From Clostridia bacterium (GTDB lineage: Bacteria > Bacillota > Clostridia > Christensenellales > Aristaeellaceae), in assembly GCA_016297535.1 (NCBI GenBank), contig JAEDGL010000155.1, positions 1-5,634 of the forward strand: a DNA stretch of 5,634 nt, in the 5' to 3' direction. Under the pieces are notes generated by a model. The model made no database searches, was not told where the DNA came from, and saw only the letters and a list, made by a program, of their open reading frames with translations. The position numbers and the translations under genes are program-made. Positions 1-4,606 of the stretch are shown piece after piece (positions within the stretch are counted from its first letter, which is position 1; each line of letters starts with the position of its first letter).

Positions 1-140
1 CCATGGACATTGCCCATATGGTGCTGTTCCTCTGCTCGGACAAGGCGGGCTTCATTACCGGCGAAAACATCTGTATCGACGGCGGTATGACCCGGCAGAT
101 GATTTATCATGGGGATCATGGCTGGATCCTGGAAGAATAG
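1..140 (+). CDS. Short-chain dehydrogenase/reductase (SDR family), C-terminal fragment
   Basis: The first reading frame in the window is open from the left edge (in frame from position 3) to a TAG at 138-140, giving about 45 residues with no start that need be the true one. The peptide carries the typical end of a classical SDR: a helix with LFLCSDKAGFITG, then GENICIDGGMT, followed by a short tail RQMIYHGDHGW. In this family the stretch after the catalytic Ser/Tyr/Lys region closes the Rossmann fold and the substrate pocket, and the -ITGxxxxIDGG- motif is diagnostic. The catalytic and NAD(P)-binding parts lie outside the window, so the substrate cannot be named. The tail is of the kind seen in SDRs annotated loosely as 3-oxoacyl-ACP reductase-like or sugar/alcohol dehydrogenases. 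Its promoter and operon lie upstream of the window. No clear terminator follows, only a 5-bp GC-rich hairpin at 183-196 without a T-tract. Confidence 0.88.
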   Translation, partial: MDIAHMVLFLCSDKAGFITGENICIDGGMTRQMIYHGDHGWILEE

Positions 141-248
141 GGGAGGATGGATGTTTTCCTGTTCGCCGTTGCTGTTTCGCCTGCTGCACATGCAGCCCTG
201 GTGGGATAGCCGTTCGTTTGGGTGGTCCTCTGCTCCTGCTTCTTTCAT

Positions 249-278
249 TTGACGCTCTCTTTTGAGCTGTGCTATAAT
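249..278 (+). promoter_or_regulatory. Sigma-70/sigma-A promoter for the UroD-family gene
   Basis: TTGACG at 249-254 and a perfect TATAAT at 273-278 are separated by 18 bp. The -10 is preceded by TGC (270-272), which makes it an extended -10. Transcription should begin near 285, giving a leader of roughly 110 nt before the gene at 395. The leader (285-394) is not recognisable as a known riboswitch. It holds a small hairpin, CGCCA 338-342 with TGGCG 352-356, followed directly by TTTT, and an overlapping GCCC/GGGC pair (325-328 with 335-338), which could form a weak attenuator. Confidence 0.75.
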
Positions 279-380
279 TGGTCAACAGGCAAGGGGACGC
301 TTTGCTGAAAAAGCTGTGATAACTGCCCAGTCCAGGGCGCCAACGGTACAGTGGCGTTTTCGTATATTCCAGGTATGATA

Positions 381-386
381 AAGGAG
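381..386 (+). promoter_or_regulatory. Ribosome binding site that decides the UroD-family start
   Basis: The sequence AAGGAG lies only 2 nt before the first in-frame ATG (389) but 8 nt before the second (395). The second spacing is normal for initiation, so the protein most likely begins MTGKERI rather than MAMTGKERI. Confidence 0.65.
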
Positions 387-394
387 AAATGGCT

Positions 395-1414
395 ATGACA
401 GGCAAAGAGCGCATTCATTCGATTTTAAGCCATCAGAGTACGCATTGCGGCTTTTGGCACGGCTGTCCCAATCCGGCAAGCACGGAAAACCTTTTTCGTG
501 CGTTTGAGGTGAAGGATGATTTTGAACTGGGTATCAAATTGGGCAGCGACTGCTGCTGGATCCATCCGGAGGGCGTGGGCGGCTACAAGCATCCGCAGGG
601 GAAGCCGGTTTTTGACGTGCTGGGCGGCAAGAAAAGAATTTCGCTCAGCCAGGACGGCGTGTTTGCCAACTGCGAGGATGTAAGCGAGGTGGACGCATTC
701 GACTGGCCGGATGAAAAGTATTTCGACTACGAACCTGTGCTTGAAATGATTGATCGCGCAACCGCTGCGGGGCAGGCCGTGCTCTCCGGCTCCTGGTCCT
801 GCTTTTTTCACAACGTGAGCGACTTTTTTGGCATGGAGAACTATTTTGTAAAGATGTATACGGATCCGGCTGTGGTAGAAGCGGTTACGGAACACGTGGT
901 GGATTTTTATCTGCGTGTGAATGAACGCCTGTTTGAAAAAGCGGCGGACAAGATTGATCTGTTCTTCTTTGGCAACGATTTCGGCAGCCAGCGGGATACG
1001 CTGATCTCGCCTGAAATGTTTGACCGCTTTGTGATGCCTTCCTTCGTGAAATTCACAGATCAGGCGCATCGCTATGGCCTCAAGGTGCTTTTGCATTCCT
1101 GCGGATCCATTTACCGCGTCATTCCACGGCTGATTGACGCTGGTGTGGATGCGCTGCATCCCATTCAGGCGCAGGCGGCCAACATGGATGCGCAGACGCT
1201 TGCAAGAGAATTTAACGGAAAGATCATTTTTGTGGGCGGCGTGGATACCCAGCGCCTGCTTCCCAACGGAACGCCCCGTCAGGTGAAGGAAGAGGTCTAC
1301 CGCCTGCGCGATCTGTTCGGTCCCAATTATGTGGTGTCTCCCAGCCACGAGTCCATCCTGCCGGACGTTCCCTGGGAAAACGTGCAGGCAATGGCGGAGG
1401 CAGCTGCGGAATAA
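395..1414 (+). CDS. Uroporphyrinogen decarboxylase (URO-D) family protein, MtaA/CmuA methyltransferase-like
   Basis: This 339-residue protein has the length and plan of the URO-D superfamily TIM barrel. It opens with the family signature MTGKERIHSIL. In the middle is a conserved block GNDFGSQRDTLISPEMFDRF (193-212), followed by P-S-F-V-K-F. KVLLHSCGSI holds HSCG at 234-237, then come FVGGVDTQRLLPNGTP (279-293) and SPSHESILPDVPWENV (315-330). The H-x-C motif is where the zinc-dependent corrinoid and coenzyme M methyltransferases (MtaA, MtbA, CmuA) bind zinc, so a methyl-transfer role is more likely than haem synthesis. In those enzymes a distal Cys supplies the third ligand; here the comparable spot appears to be His318 (SPSHES). 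That alignment is from memory. The gene has its own promoter and terminator and appears monocistronic. Function beyond family level is not certain: many gut Clostridia carry unassigned paralogues acting in O-demethylation or related C1 chemistry. Confidence 0.85.
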   Translation: MTGKERIHSILSHQSTHCGFWHGCPNPASTENLFRAFEVKDDFELGIKLGSDCCWIHPEGVGGYKHPQGKPVFDVLGGKKRISLSQDGVFANCEDVSEVDAFDWPDEKYFDYEPVLEMIDRATAAGQAVLSGSWSCFFHNVSDFFGMENYFVKMYTDPAVVEAVTEHVVDFYLRVNERLFEKAADKIDLFFFGNDFGSQRDTLISPEMFDRFVMPSFVKFTDQAHRYGLKVLLHSCGSIYRVIPRLIDAGVDALHPIQAQAANMDAQTLAREFNGKIIFVGGVDTQRLLPNGTPRQVKEEVYRLRDLFGPNYVVSPSHESILPDVPWENVQAMAEAAAE

Positions 1415-1428
1415 GCCTTCTGTGCAGA

Positions 1429-1474
1429 AAAGCGCCGGATTGAATGGCAATGCTTTGCATCAATCCGGCGCTTT
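1429..1474 (+). terminator. Rho-independent-type terminator after the UroD-family gene
   Basis: A perfect 15-bp stem is formed by AAAGCGCCGGATTGA at 1429-1443 and its complement at 1460-1474, with a 16-nt loop. It starts 14 nt after the TAA stop. The tract after the stem (TTTGTTGTG, including the last stem bases) is only partly T-rich, so termination may be incomplete, but position and stem strength fit an intrinsic terminator on the plus strand. Confidence 0.7.
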
Positions 1475-1495
1475 GTTGTGCGCTCATGCTTCCCG

Positions 1496-1536
1496 AACCC
1501 GGCGATCAAACGCCACCGTCATTCGATCGCCGGGTT
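1496..1536. repeat. 12-bp perfect inverted repeat abutting the operon promoter (operator candidate)
   Basis: AACCCGGCGATC at 1496-1507 is repeated in inverse as GATCGCCGGGTT at 1525-1536, with a 17-bp spacer. The right arm supplies the first two bases of the TTGACG -35 box at 1535. No T-tract follows in either direction (an A-tract lies to the right), so it is a poor terminator. The placement suits a DNA-binding site for a repressor or activator of the following operon, though it could also fold as RNA in read-through from the upstream gene. Confidence 0.5.
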
Positions 1537-1563
1537 GACGAAAAAACACACATCAGTTACAAT
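1535..1563 (+). promoter_or_regulatory. Sigma-70/sigma-A promoter for the three-gene operon
   Basis: TTGACG at 1535-1540 and TACAAT at 1558-1563 have the ideal 17-bp spacer, which contains an A6 run. The predicted start near 1570 leaves a leader of about 85 nt before the ATG at 1656. The -35 box overlaps the end of the inverted repeat at 1496-1536. Confidence 0.7.
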
Positions 1564-1655
1564 TCAGACAAACGATTTACGGCTCCATTGTGGGAGGGAA
1601 CGGTGTAGTGGATGTGCCTCCTGATCACGCCTGTCCGCCATGCAAGGAGAAACTT

Positions 1656-2726
1656 ATGGACAAAGAAAGCTTTTGCACCGCCCGGCCGCCCTTTTTGGAA
1701 CAGCTGGTTTCCCTTGGCTGTCTCTCGCCACGGGATCTGCAGCACACGGATGACGGGTTCCACGCTGTGACAAAATCCATCGCGGAGCTGCTGGAGAGCA
1801 GGGGAATTTTCACCTTTCCCAACGATCGGGATCAGGAAACGGCCTGCCGTCTGTTTTTTGACGACTGGTATCTGTACGCCGTTCCCCACGCAGCCGGGTA
1901 TGTCTACAGCCTGTATAAAATGCGCGAGCAGGAGTTTGATGCCCGGAACGGTCTGGTTGCGGACGGAGACACCCCCGGGGTGACCGTTTCCTTTATCGCC
2001 TTTGAAACGGAAATGCTGGCAGACTGCATCGCCAATCCCTCCTTTGCCAGCCGAAAGGCGCTCAATCAGGAGATCAACCGCGTGGTATCCAGGCGGAGGC
2101 AGCGCCATCATCCGGCGCTGAAAGCCTATTTTTCCCGGCTGCAGGCACAGGGGCCCTACCTGATTGCGGAGTGCTATGTTAGCTTCATTGCCGGCCTGGC
2201 GCAAAACGGCTACATCAGCGTACCCCTGCATTATGCGGCCATTCATCAGGCCGCGCTCTCTCCAAAGGCCACAGCCAAAGTCAAGCGGCTTCCGCGCTTT
2301 CTGGCTGCCAACAACGAAGCCGCAGGCTACCCGGTTTGCGACCACGAAAGGATTTACCTGCGTACGCCCGGTTGCCTGACCGTATTTGAAAAAAACGCCA
2401 TTCTGGCAACCCATACCGCCAACACCTCCTTTTACAGCTTTGCCGCCGAGGTGCAGTATCACGCGCGGTTTCTGGTTAGGGCGGCCAGGCTTCCCATCCC
2501 GTTTCTGGGCCGGTCCCTCTACGACAGCGCCATCCGCGCCGATATGACCATCGGCGACGCCGAGCTGGAAGGCCCCGCTCCCTTTCATAACCCGAACAGC
2601 CGGTGGGTCCGGCGGCAGCAGAAATGCCACCGGCCACTTCTGGAAGCCATGGAAGGCCGTCCCTTCGGCTTTCCGTACGAAAAGCATGAGGAGGAGAACG
2701 GATGCGGATTGAAACAGAACGGCTGA
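1656..2726 (+). CDS. Conserved-looking hypothetical protein, 356 residues, first gene of a three-gene operon
   Basis: I do not recognise this family. The start at 1656 (MDKESF) is chosen because AAGGAG at 1644-1649 lies 6 nt upstream; the frame is open back to an ATG at 1590, but that start has a weaker site and adds a non-typical peptide. There is no signal peptide and no convincing membrane helix, so it is probably cytoplasmic. The N-terminal third is acidic and helical. A basic patch RRRQRHH falls near residue 146. The last 90 residues are rich in conserved-looking polar and aromatic residues: HTANTSFYSFAAEVQYHARF, RADMTIGDAELEG, and FHNPNSRWVRRQQKCH. These His/Asp/Asn/Arg-rich motifs could form an active or nucleic-acid-binding site, but that is a guess. 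Its end overlaps the next gene by 25 nt, so the two are probably translationally coupled. Confidence 0.72.
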   Translation: MDKESFCTARPPFLEQLVSLGCLSPRDLQHTDDGFHAVTKSIAELLESRGIFTFPNDRDQETACRLFFDDWYLYAVPHAAGYVYSLYKMREQEFDARNGLVADGDTPGVTVSFIAFETEMLADCIANPSFASRKALNQEINRVVSRRRQRHHPALKAYFSRLQAQGPYLIAECYVSFIAGLAQNGYISVPLHYAAIHQAALSPKATAKVKRLPRFLAANNEAAGYPVCDHERIYLRTPGCLTVFEKNAILATHTANTSFYSFAAEVQYHARFLVRAARLPIPFLGRSLYDSAIRADMTIGDAELEGPAPFHNPNSRWVRRQQKCHRPLLEAMEGRPFGFPYEKHEEENGCGLKQNG

Positions 2727-3253
2727 TCATCCGGGATCTGGAGCAGAAGGACCGGGAACCCCTGTTTCGGATGGTGTGGCAGGAAGGCGTTGTGCGGTTT
2801 ATGCGCGACTGGCCGGAAAATATTCCTTCCGCCGACTCCCTGACGGATTACATTGCCTGGCACCAGACGCAGAAGGAATCGGTGGATGTGTTTGAAAGCA
2901 AACGTTATGCCGTAGCGCTCAAGCAAACCGGCCGGCTGATCGGGATCGTTGGCATGGGCCTTGAAGATACCCTCCACGAAGTGGAAATGGCCTATTTCAT
3001 CGATGAGGCCTATCAGGGCAACGGCTATGCAACGGAAAGCCTGACGGCGCTGTTTGACTGGTGCATGAAGGTTTCGGAGCTTGACTACCTGATTCTGACC
3101 ATCGACTGCGCCAATACGGCCTCCTGCAGGGTGGCAGAGAAAAGCGGTTTTTCGCTGTTTGAAAAGCGAACGCCCATTGGCCACAGGCAGCCCAACATGA
3201 TCAGCGACAGCTATTACTACTTTAGAAAAAACAGAGGACATTCCCATGGCTGA
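2702..3253 (+). CDS. GNAT-family N-acetyltransferase, RimJ/RimL type
   Basis: The 183-residue protein has the standard RimJ/RimL beginning MRIETERLIIRDLEQKD, a beta-strand pair RYAVALKQTGRLIGIVGMG (69-86), and the acetyl-CoA motif A around YFIDEAYQGNGYATESL (98-114). In motif A, QGNGYA at 105-110 is the Q/R-x-x-G-x-G/A pyrophosphate loop. It ends with motif B, ANTASCRVAEKSGF (137-150). Proteins of this group move an acetyl group from acetyl-CoA to an amine, either a protein N-terminus or a small molecule; the acceptor cannot be told from sequence. The start at 2702 is preceded by AGGAGG at 2689-2694 with a 7-nt gap, inside the end of the preceding gene. The 3' end overlaps the next gene by 8 nt. 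This tight packing supports one transcript from the promoter at 1535. Confidence 0.92.
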   Translation: MRIETERLIIRDLEQKDREPLFRMVWQEGVVRFMRDWPENIPSADSLTDYIAWHQTQKESVDVFESKRYAVALKQTGRLIGIVGMGLEDTLHEVEMAYFIDEAYQGNGYATESLTALFDWCMKVSELDYLILTIDCANTASCRVAEKSGFSLFEKRTPIGHRQPNMISDSYYYFRKNRGHSHG

Positions 3254-3641
3254 ACTTCAAAGCGACCAAACGCTGCCCGGCTGCCCCCGGAAATCCTTTT
3301 CGCTCCCCTTTCACGGCGGCGAAATCTGGTTTGAGCATCTTGATGGAATCCATCAGCAGGAAAAGCTGGTGCTGGCAAAGCTTTCGGATGATCTGCCCCG
3401 GTTTTCCAAGCCCTCGTCACCGGCATTTGTGTGCTTTGTTCTTAGCGAAACAACGGTAACGCAGAGCATTGTCGAGGCAATCGTGCATGCTCTTCTGGAC
3501 AGCGGCAAGCCGTTTCGGAAGGTTGCCTTTGCAGGGATGGACAGGAAGCATATCCGGGCGGTGAAAAGCAAACTCAATCACAAAGGATTTGCGCTTGGGT
3601 TTTTCATGGGCATTGAGGACGCCAAGCAATGGCTGCTGTAA
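3246..3641 (+). CDS. Small SpoIIAA/STAS-like domain protein
   Basis: This 131-residue soluble protein has no signal peptide. Its core follows a SpoIIAA-like alternating pattern: a strand (SSPAFVCFVLSET, about 57-69), a helix (TQSIVEAIVHALLDSG), a strand (FRKVAFAGMD), a helix (RKHIRAVKSKLN), a strand (GFALGFFMG), and a closing IEDAKQWLL. The aspartate/alanine plus WLL ending resembles the last helix of STAS/SpoIIAA-like proteins, which bind partner proteins or small ligands rather than catalyse. The family call is from fold pattern and recall, not a search, so it is tentative. The start overlaps the GNAT stop by 8 nt (3246-3253), with AGAGGA at 3233-3238 as its ribosome site, so it is the third gene of the operon. 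Confidence 0.68.
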   Translation: MAELQSDQTLPGCPRKSFSLPFHGGEIWFEHLDGIHQQEKLVLAKLSDDLPRFSKPSSPAFVCFVLSETTVTQSIVEAIVHALLDSGKPFRKVAFAGMDRKHIRAVKSKLNHKGFALGFFMGIEDAKQWLL

Positions 3642-3717
3642 TGCCCGGCCAAGCCAGGGGCAACGCCAGACCACCCGGAGGACTGATCCACGCTGTTTCT
3701 GCGGCTTGCGCCGGGCA
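3642..3717. repeat. Large imperfect inverted repeat between convergent genes
   Basis: TGCCCGGC at 3642-3649 pairs with GCCGGGCA at 3710-3717, and, after a small asymmetric gap, AAGCC at 3651-3655 pairs with GGCTT at 3703-3707. That gives 13 bp of stem around a 47-nt loop. The left arm begins immediately after the TAA of the upstream gene, and the right arm lies 11 bp before the stop of the minus-strand gene. There is no T-tract on either side, so it is not a canonical terminator. It may still end transcription from both sides or be a remnant of a small repeat. Confidence 0.5.
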
Positions 3718-3728
3718 ATGGGATCCCC

Positions 3729-4130
3729 TCACCCTTTCATAAACCCGCAGCAACCCATTTCGGACAGCTCGCGAAAGCCCATGGACTTGTAAAAGGCAAT
3801 GGTTTTCGCCGTGTGATCCGTTGCCAGTTCAATCTGGCGTACATGGCTGTATCTATCCAGAACGGCTTGCAGGAGCAAGGTACCAATGCCTTGGCGCTGG
3901 TACTTTGGATGCACCAGAATATCCTGCACAAACACGATGGTATATCCATCGCCCACGGCGCGGATGAGGCCTGTAAGCCGTTCTCCTTCGTAGGCTGCCA
4001 AAGTGAGCATGGAGTTTTCAAACCCTTTTCGCAGCGCTTCCGGGCAGCCGGTGTAGGCCGTCCAGCCCACGCTTGCGTACAGGTCCAGAATTTCTTTTTC
4101 GTTGTAGATTCGGTATTCTCTGATTTCCAT
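3729..4130 (-). CDS. GNAT-family N-acetyltransferase
   Basis: The 133-residue protein starts MEIREYRIYNEKEI and is a compact single-domain GNAT. The acetyl-CoA motif A is VQDILVHPKYQRQGIGTLLLQAVLDRY spread over residues 68-94, with the Q-R-Q-G-I-G loop at 78-83. The C-terminal FYKSMGF (113-119) is the usual motif B end, followed by a Cys-Cys pair near 127-128. The acceptor substrate is unknown. The start at 4130 is fixed by GGAGG (4143-4139 on the minus strand) 8 nt upstream; an open extension of 35 residues further upstream lacks a comparable site. It is unrelated in length and detail to the other GNAT in this window and is transcribed toward it. No clear minus-strand promoter was found in 4131-4275. 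Confidence 0.92.
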   Translation of the reverse strand: MEIREYRIYNEKEILDLYASVGWTAYTGCPEALRKGFENSMLTLAAYEGERLTGLIRAVGDGYTIVFVQDILVHPKYQRQGIGTLLLQAVLDRYSHVRQIELATDHTAKTIAFYKSMGFRELSEMGCCGFMKG

Positions 4131-4138
4131 GTCATATG

Positions 4139-4143
4139 CCTCC
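4139..4143 (-). promoter_or_regulatory. Ribosome binding site deciding the minus-strand GNAT start
   Basis: GGAGG on the minus strand is followed by two ATGs. One is 3 nt away and in a different frame; the other is 8 nt away (4130) and opens the acetyltransferase frame. The second has the usable spacing. Confidence 0.7.
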
Positions 4144-4197
4144 GTTTGTTGGGGTGGGGAAAGGGGATCCGGCTGTCCGTTGCGGATAAGCCGCCTG

Positions 4198-4213
4198 ATG
4201 GGCATAGGCCCAT
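4198..4213. repeat. Short inverted repeat upstream of the riboswitch promoter
   Basis: ATGGGC at 4198-4203 and GCCCAT at 4208-4213 flank a 4-nt centre. The repeat lies about 14 bp upstream of the -35 box at 4227 and about 70 bp upstream of the minus-strand GNAT start, so it could serve as an operator for either direction. It is short enough to be chance. Confidence 0.3.
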
Positions 4214-4226
4214 GCGCATTTTGAGA

Positions 4227-4255
4227 TTGACGCAAAGCGTTAACAGGCCTATAAT
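4227..4255 (+). promoter_or_regulatory. Sigma-70/sigma-A promoter driving the riboswitch-controlled transcript
   Basis: TTGACG at 4227-4232 and a perfect TATAAT at 4250-4255 are set 17 bp apart. Predicted initiation near 4262 lies about 14 nt before the first base of the aptamer P1 helix, as expected for a riboswitch leader. Confidence 0.85.
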
Positions 4256-4275
4256 GAGCGTGACAAATGAATAGC

Positions 4276-4455
4276 CGGTGTATCTGCGCAGCGATGCGCG
4301 GCGCTCCTCCGGGTGGAGAGCGCCATGGGAATCGGATGAAAGTTCCGGGCTATCCCAGTAACCGTGAAGCGGACGAAAGCGACAGGAGAAGCCACTGCGA
4401 AAGCGGGAAGGCGCGCAAGTAGGATGATGCCAAGCCGGGAGACCTGTTTACACCG
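4276..4455 (+). promoter_or_regulatory. Cobalamin (vitamin B12) riboswitch aptamer
   Basis: The closing P1 helix is CGGTGTA (4276-4282) with TACACCG (4449-4455). Inside it are, in order: a strong peripheral P2-region hairpin (GGCGCTC 4300-4306 with GAGCGCC 4318-4324, extended by CTCC/GGAG); a conserved GGGAA (4327-4331) with ATGAAAGTTCCGGG; a CCCAGTAACCGTGAA block; the GCCACTG core (4391-4397) with GGGAAGGC; and the B12-box AAGCCGGGAGACCTG (4432-4446). This set and order are diagnostic of the adenosylcobalamin/cobalamin riboswitch class. Such RNAs bind the coenzyme form and lower expression of B12 uptake or synthesis genes. It sits behind its own promoter and directly ahead of a BtuF-like gene, which agrees with that role. 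The exact ligand (adenosyl- or aquo/methyl-cobalamin) cannot be read here. Confidence 0.93.
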
Positions 4456-4533
4456 TGAATTTCACATTCCCCTGGGGGTGGGATATGCTATTTGGGCCTG
4501 CAGCGCGGCTGCCGGTCTGCTTAGTGTTCCTCA

Positions 4534-4600
4534 GGGAGGGACGCTTTTTCTTTGCAAAAACGGCCCTCCCGCCAATTCATTTGATCATCAATGAGGAGGG
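4534..4600 (+). promoter_or_regulatory. Riboswitch expression platform with mutually exclusive helices over the Shine-Dalgarno site
   Basis: GGGAGGG at 4534-4540 can pair with CCCTCCC at 4564-4570, helped by inner pairs (CG 4542-4543 with 4561-4562; T5 4545-4549 with A5 4556-4560). The same CCCTCC (4564-4569) can instead pair with GGAGGG at 4595-4600, which is the ribosome site of the gene at 4607. That second helix is extended by TCATT 4577-4581 with AATGA 4590-4594, with a 7-nt bulge. Only one can form. The first frees the ribosome site and the second hides it, which fits translational control. No proper U-tract follows the first hairpin, which argues against simple transcription termination. 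Which state cobalamin favours is inferred from the class (bound means off). Confidence 0.65.
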
Positions 4601-4606
4601 ACTCTT

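Noticed and set aside
151..252. 33-codon open frame beginning MFSCSPLLFRLL after the SDR gene, with GGGAGG 4 nt upstream
   Set aside because: Its spacing is short, it ends inside the promoter at 249-278, and its Trp/Ser-rich composition is not convincing. It cannot be supported as a gene.
425..1450. Minus-strand open frame of 341 codons opposite the UroD-family gene
   Set aside because: It mirrors the real gene almost end to end, has no recognisable domain and no promoter; it arises from codon bias on the sense strand.
1590..1655. Upstream start adding 22 residues to the operon's first protein
   Set aside because: The AAGGAG site with 6-nt spacing at 1656 is much better, and the added peptide lies in the leader close to the predicted transcription start.
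1557..2687. Minus-strand open frame of 376 codons opposite the operon's first gene
   Set aside because: The plus frame has a well-placed ribosome site, a promoter and overlapping co-directional genes. The minus frame gives a low-complexity Gly/Val-rich protein with no motif.
3813..4274. Plus-strand frame of 153 codons across the minus-strand GNAT
   Set aside because: The minus strand carries an unmistakable GNAT motif and ribosome site; this frame is its shadow.
4534..4580. Hairpin 4534-4570 as a transcription terminator of the riboswitch
   Set aside because: The sequence after the stem (GCCAATTCATTTG) is not a U-tract, while the same stem competes with the ribosome site, so translational control fits better.
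4364..4594. Plus-strand frame of 76 codons starting MKRTKATGEATAK
   Set aside because: It lies within the cobalamin riboswitch aptamer and expression platform, so it is structured RNA rather than coding sequence.
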